IMG/VR virus record: IMGVR_UViG_3300028275_000006
Span: 1-64,000 of that record
Length of the DNA stretch: 64,000 nt
Strand: one strand, 5' to 3'
Origin: a virus
A program made the position numbers and the translations under genes. Below are positions 37,010 to 44,800 of the stretch, piece by piece (within the stretch, counting starts at the first letter, position 1; each line of letters opens with the position of its first letter). The notes beneath the pieces are model-generated. The model ran no database searches and had not been told where the DNA came from. It saw only the letters and a program-made list of their open reading frames with translations.

Positions 37010-37475
37010 TTGATAACCTGTGTTTCATTTCTATTTCTGTTTTAAACGGTCCTTCATACGGATAACGTTCGATAGTAATTAGTTTAGGACAGAAACTACG
37101 CACCCAACCTTTATCAAATTTAATAATATAATATCCGGCGCAGTAAACACTTTTAGATTTATTACTCTTTGTAAACAACGGTAAATGACGTTTAACATCG
37201 AATAACGGATTGTATGGAAGTGTGCTAGTTGGATAACCGTGTACTTCTAAATCTTCTTCGGACTTAACTTTCTTTTCTAAAGTTTTCTTTATAAAAAATT
37301 CAGGACCAAATCGTTCTACAATTTTCTTTTTTGTATCGAATGTAGTAATAGCATTTTTAGAACTAAAGATATATTTCTTTTGTTCGGTGATTTTTAATAC
37401 ACCTACTTTATTGCCATTTTCTTCTACTATCCAAAACTTACCATCGACTACGGGTTTGGCGTGTATCTCTGTCAT
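36996..37475 (-). CDS. Conserved phage protein of unknown function
   Basis: 159 residues from MTEIHAKPVVDGKFWIVEE. This start has GGAG at a 7-base spacing. An alternative ATG at 37538 overlaps the stop of the nuclease gene (ATGA) and would add 21 residues with three Cys; either start is possible. The body is Lys/aromatic-rich (KVGVLKITEQKKYIFSS; VYCAGYYIIKFDKGWVRSF) and has no known domain. Similar proteins occur near replication genes of T4-like aquatic phages. Function unknown. Confidence 0.6.
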   Translation of the reverse strand: MTEIHAKPVVDGKFWIVEENGNKVGVLKITEQKKYIFSSKNAITTFDTKKKIVERFGPEFFIKKTLEKKVKSEEDLEVHGYPTSTLPYNPLFDVKRHLPLFTKSNKSKSVYCAGYYIIKFDKGWVRSFCPKLITIERYPYEGPFKTEIEMKHRLSNARK

Positions 37476-37534
37476 ATTAGGACTCCAACAATTTTCTGTT
37501 TTGTTTTCACAAGTATCTTCGTACTGGCAAATTT

Positions 37535-38503
37535 TCATTTATGATATCTCGCATTGAGTGGTTCGGCATACTGCTGTGCTTGATCTGAAATCTTTTTAAG
37601 ATCATATAATTGACAAAACTTAAGAAGACGTATACCGACCTGGCTTACATTCTTTTCTTTGTCGATATTATCTTTAATGGTACCGAAGATTTTTTCTTTA
37701 ATATCGCTAGGTTGTGCCGCTAAATCTATTAACTGTCTATTACGTTCGTAGTCATCTTTAACACGATGTTCGACTCCGTTATGGTCTACCCAACGTTGCA
37801 ACATGAGATTGTTCCAAGCGAATCCCTGTGCTTCTCTGTCTTTAAATGCTTCTTGTAGTTTGTTTACACGCACCTTAGGATATGCACTAAACACGTTATC
37901 GCTACTATCTCCACGAATACATTTTTCAAACAATAACCACTTTGGATCAGGAATTGCCTTAGGTTCTTTAGTTTTGTTATCTATAACAAGTTTACCTTTC
38001 TTGTCAAAGATACCTTCGTGTGTAATATGATGTTCTTGAACACCGTTATACTGACTCACGTTGGGCGCAATTAACTGTACAAAATCGCTGTCTGTTGAGA
38101 TAATCACGTGCTTGTCTTCTGGATGACTCTGAATCCACCCAGCAATTAAGTCATCTGCTTCTAGTTCGCCGTGCTGTAGTACAGTACAGTTAGTTTTTTC
38201 AATAATAAATTCTTTGAACTTATCAAAACTTTCCCAGAATAGTTGATCCTCTTCTTGTTCTTTGACAGTTAATGCCGCACGAGCATCGCTACGATTGCGT
38301 TTGTACGGTTCGTAGTAATCTTTGCGCCATGAGCGACCTTCGAGGCAGAATACTACATGGCTACCGCCAAAGTCTTGCCAGGCCTTTTTGATACTGTTTA
38401 AAGTGATGTGAAACGCCATGCCAAGTTTAATGTCAGCATCGCCCTTAATTACGTGTCTAGCACGAAAGAATGTGTTAGCAGTATCTACTAAAATATATGT
38501 CAT
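37535..38503 (-). CDS. rnh: FEN-family 5'-3' nuclease (T4 RNase H type)
   Basis: 322 residues. Flap endonuclease/5'-3' exonuclease family, the same family as T4 RNase H, which removes RNA primers from lagging-strand fragments. Active-site acidic residues are in place: Asp7 in YILVDTANTFF, Glu115, Asp117 and Asp118 in HGELEADDLIAGW, Asp138 and Asp140 in STDSDFVQL, and the helix-hairpin region around IRGDSSDNVFSAYPKV. Length close to T4 Rnh (305). Its start overlaps the preceding stop and it lies among replication and nucleotide genes. The assignment to the primer-removing role follows T4 and is inferred. Confidence 0.88.
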   Translation of the reverse strand: MTYILVDTANTFFRARHVIKGDADIKLGMAFHITLNSIKKAWQDFGGSHVVFCLEGRSWRKDYYEPYKRNRSDARAALTVKEQEEDQLFWESFDKFKEFIIEKTNCTVLQHGELEADDLIAGWIQSHPEDKHVIISTDSDFVQLIAPNVSQYNGVQEHHITHEGIFDKKGKLVIDNKTKEPKAIPDPKWLLFEKCIRGDSSDNVFSAYPKVRVNKLQEAFKDREAQGFAWNNLMLQRWVDHNGVEHRVKDDYERNRQLIDLAAQPSDIKEKIFGTIKDNIDKEKNVSQVGIRLLKFCQLYDLKKISDQAQQYAEPLNARYHK

Positions 38504-38952
38504 GAAACCTCAGACTTGCCTTCGGCAATCTTTTTAACATTAATAAATCCAGCACCTCTATCTGACATATCGATGCCCTCTTCGCTGGCTACATTTTTGC
38601 ATAGTTCTCTAAACCAACGATCCACAATTTCTTCATCAGGATCGCCATCAAATCCATAACCCGCTTGTTTTAATTGTACTACAAATTCATCGTTCCAGTC
38701 AATCTCGAAGAAACCATTCTTTAAGTTATCTTTATTGACATGTGTCTCCAAAACAGCGACCCAAGGTTCTCCTTTGGCTGTAGCACGGTCTTTTGGAGTC
38801 ATTTTAGCCAATTCTTCTTCGCGTTTGGCTACTGCTTCTTTGGCTGTTGCTTCTTCAGCACGGGCAAGTGCTTCTGCACGTTCTTTTTCTAGACGTTCTT
38901 TTTCTGCTTCTAATTTGTCTATGCCAAATAATTTTTTAATAATTGCTTTCAT
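38500..38952 (-). CDS. Conserved phage protein with N-terminal coiled coil
   Basis: 150 residues from MKAIIKKLFGIDKLE, selected because GGGGGAA lies just before it; the frame is open 90 bases further up but without a ribosome binding site. Residues 13-55 form a long charged helix (KLEAEKERLEKERAEALARA), then a compact domain with KGEPWVAVLETHVNKDN and GFFEIDWNDEFVVQL. The combination is typical of a protein seen in T4-like aquatic phages; function is unknown to me. Confidence 0.65.
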   Translation of the reverse strand: MKAIIKKLFGIDKLEAEKERLEKERAEALARAEEATAKEAVAKREEELAKMTPKDRATAKGEPWVAVLETHVNKDNLKNGFFEIDWNDEFVVQLKQAGYGFDGDPDEEIVDRWFRELCKNVASEEGIDMSDRGAGFINVKKIAEGKSEVS

Positions 38953-39619
38953 GTTTCCCCCATACCCGCGATTGCGGATAAAAAAATGCGTTTTCGTTTT
39001 GCCCCATATCCCAAATAATACTGCCCATTGTATTTCTTTCATTTAGTGGCAACGATTGAATAAAAGTATTTGTACTATAACGAACACCTTTAGTTATTGG
39101 TTTAACTTCGTGTACCCAAAGAGGATCTGCTGGAAAAATCATAGCATCTCCTTTATTCAATTTAACTTCGTATCTGCCATTCCAAAAAGTAAATTCGCCA
39201 CCTTCATAGTCGTCATTTAATGAAATAGTACAACTGGCGTGAATCATTTCCTCCCAATCCACATGAGGATGTATCCATTCGCCGACTTCGTATTTCATAA
39301 GTCGGTGCATGTGGGAAAATCTTAAAGATTTTTTTAATGCTGTAGTGTGAAACGCTTTAAACTCTTCTAGATATGTTATCCAATCTTCGATAATTTTATT
39401 TGTATGATTATGTACTACTAAAAAGTTTTCTGTATCAGGAATTAACTCTACTCTTTTAAAAGTAGAAGTAGTCATTTTATTAGTTACGGCGTGTATGCAA
39501 CTTTCTTGAACCGCACTGGCAGAACGCAATTCGTATTCGTCAATTAACGAATTGCATTGGTCTTCTGTTAATGCGTTTCTAACAACAAAAATTAAATCGG
39601 ATAACTTTATATCTTCCAT
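38936..39619 (-). CDS. 2-oxoglutarate/Fe(II)-dependent oxygenase
   Basis: 227 residues with the double-stranded beta-helix fold of the prolyl 4-hydroxylase-like 2OG-Fe(II) oxygenases. Iron ligands: His119 and Asp121 in IHPHVDWEE, distal His170 in PLWVHEVKP; Arg180 in GVRYSTNTF should hold 2-oxoglutarate. YEGGEFTFW (138-146) is the characteristic core strand. T4-like aquatic phages often carry such enzymes; substrates may be protein or nucleic acid and are not known here. It starts directly after the QueE stop and overlaps the following gene by 17 bases. Confidence 0.87.
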   Translation of the reverse strand: MEDIKLSDLIFVVRNALTEDQCNSLIDEYELRSASAVQESCIHAVTNKMTTSTFKRVELIPDTENFLVVHNHTNKIIEDWITYLEEFKAFHTTALKKSLRFSHMHRLMKYEVGEWIHPHVDWEEMIHASCTISLNDDYEGGEFTFWNGRYEVKLNKGDAMIFPADPLWVHEVKPITKGVRYSTNTFIQSLPLNERNTMGSIIWDMGQNENAFFYPQSRVWGKHESNY

Positions 39620-40483
39620 TTATGTTCCCCACTCATTTTTAAAGAGTGGAACTTGTAATCTATCGCTGTAGCGTAAACCGTTTTTCATTGCTAGTTCCGC
39701 TACACGCCTGTTGTTAAGAGTATAGACACTTTCAACGCCACCCACGGGCATAAGATATATAGGACCGGTAAAACCATTTTCTCTATAAATGTCAGCAGTT
39801 TCAATTGCTTCCTCCGCATCTTCTTCTGTGGCCACTACAAATTTAAGATATGTATGACCGTATTCTTCGTATTCACAAACTACGTCTGGACGAATTGCTT
39901 CGTGACGTTCTTCACCGGAGCAACTTAATTTAGCACTAACACTAAATGTAACTTCTCGCCAAAAATCTTTATCGCTGTGATATTTCCATGTGTGCAGATA
40001 TTGCTTGAACTCGTCGGTGAGTTTTTGAGTACCATTCGTTTCAAATGTAATCTCTTTTAAGTTTGTCATTTTTGGATGGTCGAGCAAGTCTGGATACGCT
40101 CGTTGCCATCCAAGCAAAGGTTCCCCTCCGGTAATGACCAAGTGTTCGTCTCGCCATTCGTTGAAGGGTAGAATCTCTGCGATCCTGTCTGCGATGGCGT
40201 CTGAAGTGAGCATTGGACTAAGATCCTTAAAGCGAGGATCCCAACTAGCATAACTATCACAGCCCGTAGATACCAAAGGAAGTTCTTCATATTTTTTATA
40301 TGGGGTTCGTTCATGTTGGATTGCAATATCTTCAACTTCTGTACTTAGTTCACCTTTTGGTAATCCAAAGCCAGCACATTTAAAGTTACAACCAAATGTT
40401 CTCAAGAAAACAGACGGTACACCCATGTAACGTCCTTCGCCTTGAATACTATAAAATAATTCTGCAATTTTTAATTTGCTCAT
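39620..40483 (-). CDS. queE: 7-carboxy-7-deazaguanine synthase QueE
   Basis: Radical SAM enzyme that ring-contracts 6-carboxy-tetrahydropterin to 7-carboxy-7-deazaguanine (CDG), the third step to preQ0. N-terminus YSIQGEGRYMGVPSVFLRTF is the QueE signature. The iron-sulfur Cys are Cys32 and Cys36 (GCNFKC) with the third probably Cys75 (STGCDSYAS), about 38 residues later than in the usual close-spaced motif; insertions of this kind are seen in phage QueE. VITGGEPLL is the SAM-binding GGE motif. FolE is encoded four genes upstream in the same operon; QueD-like and DpdA-like proteins are in the clamp operon. Confidence 0.9.
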   Translation of the reverse strand: MSKLKIAELFYSIQGEGRYMGVPSVFLRTFGCNFKCAGFGLPKGELSTEVEDIAIQHERTPYKKYEELPLVSTGCDSYASWDPRFKDLSPMLTSDAIADRIAEILPFNEWRDEHLVITGGEPLLGWQRAYPDLLDHPKMTNLKEITFETNGTQKLTDEFKQYLHTWKYHSDKDFWREVTFSVSAKLSCSGEERHEAIRPDVVCEYEEYGHTYLKFVVATEEDAEEAIETADIYRENGFTGPIYLMPVGGVESVYTLNNRRVAELAMKNGLRYSDRLQVPLFKNEWGT

Positions 40484-40944
40484 ATACAGTCACCTTGTTC
40501 TGCCAGTTTACTGGCGCTTGATTTTTCTTTACCTGCTTGTCTAAACAGTTTAACATCTTTAATTGCAGATTTCAATGTTTCGGCATAATTCAGTGCCTGT
40601 TGTTCAGTCATAGAAATAGTTGTTTCAACGGTCACTGCACCAGTTGTCCAAAGTTGCCAAGTTACTTTCAAACGAGTCCATAGCCCATTAATTAAATCTT
40701 TAACAAACCAATCAATCTCTTGTAGATACGGACTATCAATATCGTATCTTTTTTCAACTAGTTCAGACCAATAATCAGTTTTAGCAGTTGCGTAAATGTT
40801 TACATTAATACCAGTCTCACTAGATTCAACTTCTACATTGTGATCGTGATACTCTTGCCCGCAACCGCAGACAATTTGATAAAACTTAGTGTCGCCAAAG
40901 TCACTGCGTTTTAGAATTCCTTCTGCTGGTTGCTCTAATTTCAT
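40480..40944 (-). CDS. Conserved phage protein of unknown function
   Basis: 154 residues. A paired Cys motif near the N-terminus, QIVCGCGQEYHDHN (about 23-36), could bind metal. The rest is beta-strands (INVNIYATAKTDYWSELVE; VTWQLWTTGAVTVETTISM) and a helical C-terminus. Starts inside the previous stop and its own stop overlaps the QueE start (ATGA), so the two proteins are probably made together. Function unknown; participation in the deazaguanine pathway would be a guess. Confidence 0.58.
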   Translation of the reverse strand: MKLEQPAEGILKRSDFGDTKFYQIVCGCGQEYHDHNVEVESSETGINVNIYATAKTDYWSELVEKRYDIDSPYLQEIDWFVKDLINGLWTRLKVTWQLWTTGAVTVETTISMTEQQALNYAETLKSAIKDVKLFRQAGKEKSSASKLAEQGDCI

Positions 40945-41261
40945 TGTTTGAACATCTCTAAGTTAATAATTTTAGCAACACGCTCGCCAATATCTTCTCC
41001 GTTAGGAATCACATAAGTTTGACTTTCGTGTCTATCTTTACGGTCATCGTAGTGTCTTACATTTAAAATTTTACCACCGACGGCGGTGCTTAATTCGAAA
41101 GTGATTCGTCCTTCACCTTCTGCACGACCGCGTTCTATTGCTTGTGCTGTTCCGATTGCCAATTTATACTCTCTTTCTTTCATAGTTGCTTCTTCGTACT
41201 TGTGTCGATTATCCCACATATCGCGGACTTTTCCATACAACCATTTATCGACAAAATTCAT
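40941..41261 (-). CDS. Conserved phage protein of unknown function
   Basis: 106 residues from MNFVDKWLYGK. This start overlaps the preceding stop (ATGA) and has GGAG eight bases upstream, unlike two earlier ATGs. Sequence is helical at the N-terminus (VRDMWDNRHKYEEATMKERE) and beta-like later (GRITFELSTAVGGKILNVRH). No domain recognised. Part of the folE-queE operon. Confidence 0.58.
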   Translation of the reverse strand: MNFVDKWLYGKVRDMWDNRHKYEEATMKEREYKLAIGTAQAIERGRAEGEGRITFELSTAVGGKILNVRHYDDRKDRHESQTYVIPNGEDIGERVAKIINLEMFKQ

Positions 41262-41473
41262 TTGCATGTCTCCAACCATTTATCAAGAATATTTACAGCA
41301 TCATTGAAATCGATACCATATACTTCTGCACTGATAACATTGTCTTTGATTTGTATATCAAACGGAACAGTTCCGTTAAATCGAAAATCTTCGGGAACAT
41401 CTGTCTCTACAATATACTTGTGTAGATTTTTTGCTCTATTAATTAAATTAGTCGCCATGTCTACTGAATTCAT
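41258..41473 (-). CDS. Small hypothetical protein in the folE operon
   Basis: 71 residues, acidic, no recognised motif (segments NLINRAKNLHKYIVETD and VYGIDFNDAVNILDKWLE). ATG overlaps the folE stop (ATGA) and its own stop overlaps the next start in the same way. Function unknown. Confidence 0.55.
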   Translation of the reverse strand: MNSVDMATNLINRAKNLHKYIVETDVPEDFRFNGTVPFDIQIKDNVISAEVYGIDFNDAVNILDKWLETCK

Positions 41474-42168
41474 CTTGGTGCAAACTCCTGTTGTAGTTTA
41501 ATGTTATCAAAGAACTCTTTCTTTGTACCAGCATCGTCTTTGAACGCACCTTTAAGTACAGTAGTTTGAGTTAATGAACTATGTGCCATAATGCCACGAT
41601 TCTCACAGCATCCATGAACTGCCTGAATATAAACGCCAATATCACTTGCGCCAGTGGCCTTTTCAATTTCTCTGGCTATGTCGTTACACAATTCTTCCTG
41701 TAAGGTACCACGACGAGCGCACCATTGCGCGATTCGTGTGTATTTTGACAGCCCAATGAGTTTTTGGGCGGCGATGATTCCGATGTAGGCAACACCAGAA
41801 ACAGGCTGATGATGATGACTACACATACTACGAAGCTCACTCCTAACCACCAACATACCCTCATAACGATCTTCGCTATCGTTAGGAAACGCTGTTGCAT
41901 CTGGTGCTGGTTCATATCTTCCTGCCATTATTTCGTTAAAGTACATTTTTGCTAATCGTTTCGCTGTACCGTGCGAGTTAGGATCTGTCTCTCTGTCAAT
42001 AAGAAGTTTGTCTAAAACACTTTCAAATGCCTCAGTTGCTTCTTTGATTAGTTGTTCTTTGACTAGATCAGATTCGATGTATTCGCTGATGTTATCTCCT
42101 GCCCAGAATCTTTTTCCGTCTAGGACCATCTTTTCGCGAATCGCTTGTGCTAAATTTTTTTCTGACAT
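41470..42168 (-). CDS. folE: GTP cyclohydrolase I
   Basis: Converts GTP to dihydroneopterin triphosphate (EC 3.5.4.16), the first step of both folate and 7-deazaguanine synthesis. Conserved family features: zinc/active site MCSHHHQPVSGVAYIG (Cys116 and the following His), LIGLSKYTRIAQWCARR, and AVHGCCENRGI (His185, Cys187 and Cys188). Length 232 matches the family (about 220). First gene of an operon that also encodes QueE, with its own sigma-70 promoter and CGGAG before ATG. With a QueD-like protein and a DpdA-like protein in this window, a deazaguanine role is more likely than a folate one. Confidence 0.93.
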   Translation of the reverse strand: MSEKNLAQAIREKMVLDGKRFWAGDNISEYIESDLVKEQLIKEATEAFESVLDKLLIDRETDPNSHGTAKRLAKMYFNEIMAGRYEPAPDATAFPNDSEDRYEGMLVVRSELRSMCSHHHQPVSGVAYIGIIAAQKLIGLSKYTRIAQWCARRGTLQEELCNDIAREIEKATGASDIGVYIQAVHGCCENRGIMAHSSLTQTTVLKGAFKDDAGTKKEFFDNIKLQQEFAPR

Positions 42169-42205
42169 TATTTCTCCGAGTTATAGACGAGGATGTCTAT
42201 GTAAT

Positions 42206-42234
42206 ATAATATAGTTTATTTAGGTTTTTGTCAA
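42206..42234 (-). promoter_or_regulatory. Sigma-70 promoter of the folE-queE operon
   Basis: Minus strand: TTGACA (42229-42234), 17 bp spacer, TATTAT (42206-42211), 38 bases before the folE start. The spacer includes AAAACCTAAATA, which is nearly repeated in the spacer of the clamp promoter. Confidence 0.82.
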
Positions 42235-42447
42235 CTAAGTGCGTATACTTTTCTTATCAATATGTTGTTGTTCATATCGTAATCTACGGCATTCTTCCCT
42301 GACTGTATTAGGGATATCAGGATGCCATTCTGCCATCCCGCAATCATAGATGCGAGTTTGACTACCGTAATCGGTAAAAATAAGAATAAGCACAGCCGCT
42401 ATTAAAGCGACTGCGGCTGTAATCTTTCCGATAATAGTATCCGACAT
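42235..42447 (-). CDS. Small membrane protein
   Basis: 70 residues with one membrane segment near the N-terminus (KITAAVALIAAVLILIF, about 8-24) followed by a soluble tail containing IYDCGMAEWHPDIP and a charged helix (REECRRLRYEQQ). Start has AGGA nine bases upstream. A protein with this tail pattern is common in T4-like aquatic phages; no function known. Its stop lies at the -35 box of the folE promoter. Confidence 0.62.
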   Translation of the reverse strand: MSDTIIGKITAAVALIAAVLILIFTDYGSQTRIYDCGMAEWHPDIPNTVREECRRLRYEQQHIDKKSIRT

Positions 42448-42635
42448 AAGTCAGCATCCTTTTTTGATTTGAATGTAAATTTCATGTAGTCGTGTTGTGG
42501 ATGACTTTCGTATCTTCCGCCAGGTAGGCCAAATACTTCGAGCACCATGGCGCAAGTTTCATTCCACCAAAAACCTGATTGCCCGTCCCAATGGACGTAG
42601 ATATTATTCTGATCTTCCACTGGTGCAACTATCAT
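42402..42635 (-). CDS. Small hypothetical protein
   Basis: 77 residues, aromatic-rich (NIYVHWDGQSGFWWNETCAM), no recognised motif. It overlaps both neighbours (32 bases upstream, 46 downstream), so the true start may be the in-frame GTG at codon 6 region rather than the first ATG, which has only a weak ribosome binding site. Function unknown. Confidence 0.5.
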   Translation of the reverse strand: MIVAPVEDQNNIYVHWDGQSGFWWNETCAMVLEVFGLPGGRYESHPQHDYMKFTFKSKKDADLCRILLSERLQPQSL

Positions 42636-42804
42636 TCCAAAGTTCTTGTGCTCTGCGCTTATAGTCTTCTAATTCCCACACGGCTAATTTTTCACGAAAT
42701 ACTTCTTCGCTTAATCCGTGCCAGCCGATACAGTCTCCTGTAGGACTACGACCACAACCGCAAGTTCCAATTTTCTTTCCTTCTTCAGGTACTCTTACTT
42801 GCAT
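42604..42804 (-). CDS. Small Cys/His protein resembling a CDGSH-type iron-sulfur motif
   Basis: 66 residues from MQVRVPEEGKKIGTC, which has AGGA nine bases upstream; the open frame extends 63 bases further but without a ribosome binding site. Residues 15-29 read CGCGRSPTGDCIGWH, close to the CDGSH pattern (C-x-C-x2-S...C-D-G-x-H) but one residue shorter and with Ile for Asp. The rest is a charged helix. Iron-sulfur or zinc binding is possible but not established. The start lies inside the end of the HIT gene. Confidence 0.6.
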   Translation of the reverse strand: MQVRVPEEGKKIGTCGCGRSPTGDCIGWHGLSEEVFREKLAVWELEDYKRRAQELWNDSCTSGRSE

Positions 42805-43168
42805 TTTTATAATTTCCTTTACTTGGTATAACGTGACGAACCCCGCCACGAGGGTCTTCCATATCACCCTTGCGTCTAGGGATCATGTGTATATGAGGAT
42901 ACATTACTGTTTGGCCAGCAGTCTCGCCACAGTTTTGTCCGACATTAAAAGCGTCCCAACGTTCAGATTGGACACCATCGAACCCGAACTTGTATGCTCC
43001 TTTGAAACATTCGACGATGTTGGTAAAACGTTCATAGGTTGGCACAAAAAGCAAATGTCCTTCCGTAACTGGGTAGGCATCGTTGAAGACCCAATAGTCT
43101 TTTGTTCTGTACTCGATACTAGTCCATGGTGCTCTGCGTTCATCTAGTGCCCTTTCTAAATCAGTCAT
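42785..43168 (-). CDS. HIT-family protein
   Basis: 127 residues from MTDLERALDERRAPW, whose ATG overlaps the preceding stop (ATGA). The HIT motif is GQTVMYPHIHMIPR: aligned with GQTVxHxHxHxIPR, the first His is Tyr90, while His92 (nucleophile) and His94 are kept. The N-terminal DYWVFNDAYPVTEGHLLFVP is the usual HIT opening. HIT enzymes hydrolyse or transfer nucleotides (for example Ap4A or nucleoside phosphoramidates); the substrate here is unknown. Neighbour of a phosphoribosyltransferase gene. Confidence 0.85.
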   Translation of the reverse strand: MTDLERALDERRAPWTSIEYRTKDYWVFNDAYPVTEGHLLFVPTYERFTNIVECFKGAYKFGFDGVQSERWDAFNVGQNCGETAGQTVMYPHIHMIPRRKGDMEDPRGGVRHVIPSKGNYKNASKST

Positions 43169-43716
43169 AACCAAAATTCTTCCCAAGGATAAACAAGCCA
43201 ACAATCTTCTTGTCGCTTGTCTACGGTCCAAACATGATAGTCTGGATCTTTAAACTCACTGCCGTAATTATGTGTTAATACAGCAAAACGAACATTGTCT
43301 CCCCATACTTGATTCCATGCTTCATCGTTAGGAAAACAACCACTGGGCCAATCTTTCTTAATCCAATTAAGAGTAGATCCTTGATCGTTAATATCGTCTA
43401 CAATTAAGATTTTCTTTTTAAGACGTTCTAAATGTTTGTGATCGCCCCAAATGTGCCTTTCGTCATTGGGAACAACTCCCAAGGCATCTTCGGCCATCCA
43501 AAGATTACTTTCGCAATCGTTTTTATTATCGCGAAGGCTGACATTAAGTGTGTGCATCTTAATGCCAGTATATTGACTTAGTAAGTTAGCCGGAACAAGA
43601 CCACCGCGTGTAATACCTACAATATAGTCAGGCCTCCAATTATGTTCAGACATTTGGCGAGCAATTTCTAAACATGCGCCTTCAACTTGTGACCAACTGT
43701 AGTATACTTTCTTCAT
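43165..43716 (-). CDS. Type I phosphoribosyltransferase
   Basis: 183 residues from MKKVYYSWSQVEG, with ATGA overlap to the preceding gene; an ATG 30 bases upstream was rejected. PRPP-binding motif ILIVDDINDQGST (103-115), preceded by YIVGITRGGLVPANL (31-45) for the phosphate-side loop. Fold matches purine (hypoxanthine/xanthine/guanine) phosphoribosyltransferases. In this setting a purine or deazaguanine base may be its substrate, but the sequence does not settle this. It sits between QueD-like and FolE genes, within the clamp operon. Confidence 0.8.
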   Translation of the reverse strand: MKKVYYSWSQVEGACLEIARQMSEHNWRPDYIVGITRGGLVPANLLSQYTGIKMHTLNVSLRDNKNDCESNLWMAEDALGVVPNDERHIWGDHKHLERLKKKILIVDDINDQGSTLNWIKKDWPSGCFPNDEAWNQVWGDNVRFAVLTHNYGSEFKDPDYHVWTVDKRQEDCWLVYPWEEFWL

Positions 43717-43943
43717 GCAGTTAACCCATAGGCCAATGATTGACATTCTTCTTTAGTCATAAAGAAATTATAAGTTTGTGTACCAACAACTTCACCGTCT
43801 TTAAGACTTTCTTGAACCATATCGATACTAAACAAACCTTTAGGGCTTAGTACTTCGTGTTTCTTTAATGTTAGCCTAAAACCGGCGTGTTCTTTGACAA
43901 CCATTTCTTTATAAGTATCTCTAACTGATTCATGTAGTTCCAT
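43713..43943 (-). CDS. Small conserved phage protein
   Basis: 76 residues, with a beta-like core (AGFRLTLKKHEVLSPKGLF; GTQTYNFFMTKEECQSL). AAAGGAG is followed by three ATG codons in a row; the third is taken as start for best spacing. It overlaps the end of the preceding gene and couples to the phosphoribosyltransferase through an ATGA overlap. Function unknown. Confidence 0.55.
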   Translation of the reverse strand: MELHESVRDTYKEMVVKEHAGFRLTLKKHEVLSPKGLFSIDMVQESLKDGEVVGTQTYNFFMTKEECQSLAYGLTA

Positions 43944-44382
43944 CATCATCTCCTTTAATTGCGTCCCACGTTCTATATTTGGCTAATGCCTTAATATAGT
44001 CATCATACATCTTTTTTAACTTTGGATGCTTCTTTTCTAGTTTAACATCTCGCTCGGGAATTTGCAAGACTTTTTCAATTGTGTTTAACCTTTCTTCTAG
44101 GTCAACACCATTTAATACCATTCGACCTTTAACTTCTAACTCCGGTGGATCGTTTTTGGCAACCATCACCGGATTGGTAGTAGGATTAGCCCAAGTTACA
44201 TTTGTACCTGTAGTATAAGTTAACGGCACAGATGTAGTGCCGGCTCCGGTTGAAATCGTATATCCACTGCCAGAGCCGCCTGTGCCGTTCGATACTAAAA
44301 CACTACCTGAACCGGCACCGGAACCTGCTATGCCGCCGGCTGTATTAAGTATTACGCTTCCGTGATTGTAAGTATAGCTCAT
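43930..44382 (-). CDS. Gly/Ser/Thr-rich protein with conserved C-terminus, unknown function
   Basis: 150 residues. The first 80 are low-complexity Gly/Ser/Thr (GSGAGSGSVLVSNGTGGSGS), like surface or fibre-tip sequence. Residues 84-140 are conserved among T4-like phages: LEVKGRMVLNGVDLEERLNT, then VLQIPERDVKLEKKHPKLKK and MYDDYIKALAKYRTW. Although encoded in the early clamp operon it looks like a virion-associated or head protein. GGA before ATG; overlaps the preceding gene by 38 bases. Function not known. Confidence 0.58.
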   Translation of the reverse strand: MSYTYNHGSVILNTAGGIAGSGAGSGSVLVSNGTGGSGSGYTISTGAGTTSVPLTYTTGTNVTWANPTTNPVMVAKNDPPELEVKGRMVLNGVDLEERLNTIEKVLQIPERDVKLEKKHPKLKKMYDDYIKALAKYRTWDAIKGDDDGTT

Positions 44383-44800
44383 TTGGTATCCATTTATTAT
44401 TAACGAGAAATCCCCATTCTCTCTTTTGCGGACCTGGCATAAAAAGTGTCCAACACTCTACGTTGGGATCAATTTCAATTCTATGAAAACTGTTGGCACT
44501 ACAAATTCTAAAGTGTCCAGGCTTTCTCCATTTGGCAATTTCACAGACCTTTACTCCCTGGCTGTTAAATTGAGGAATCCATTCCCAATAGCCACCTTTT
44601 AGAATAAGTGTGGCATAAGGCCATGGGTGATCATGCACATCATCTGGATCACCTTTATGAAACTTGTGTAAGAATACATTAAATGGAAACCATTTACGAT
44701 CCTTTAAAAATAGATAATAACGTGTAAGTAACGGCTCGTCACAGGTACGATCCATAATAATACGCTTGCGACCGAGACGTTCTAACAGTTTTAATATCAT
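44345..44800 (-). CDS. Cupin-like protein
   Basis: 151 residues with a likely double-stranded beta-helix. His/Asp cluster DPDDVHDHPWPYATLILKGG (about 51-70) followed by RKPGHFRICSANSFHRIEI (about 92-110) gives candidate metal ligands His56, His58 and His106, a cupin arrangement. ECWTLFMPGPQKREWGF closes the domain. Cupin proteins of this type are found in many T4-like phages near sugar-related genes; the reaction is unknown. ATG overlaps the stop of the glycosyltransferase gene, suggesting joint function. Confidence 0.7.
   Translation of the reverse strand: MILKLLERLGRKRIIMDRTCDEPLLTRYYLFLKDRKWFPFNVFLHKFHKGDPDDVHDHPWPYATLILKGGYWEWIPQFNSQGVKVCEIAKWRKPGHFRICSANSFHRIEIDPNVECWTLFMPGPQKREWGFLVNNKWIPNELYLQSRKRNT

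Noticed and set aside
40066-40335. 89-codon frame inside queE on the same strand
   Set aside because: Out of frame with QueE, no ribosome binding site, and QueE is intact over the region.
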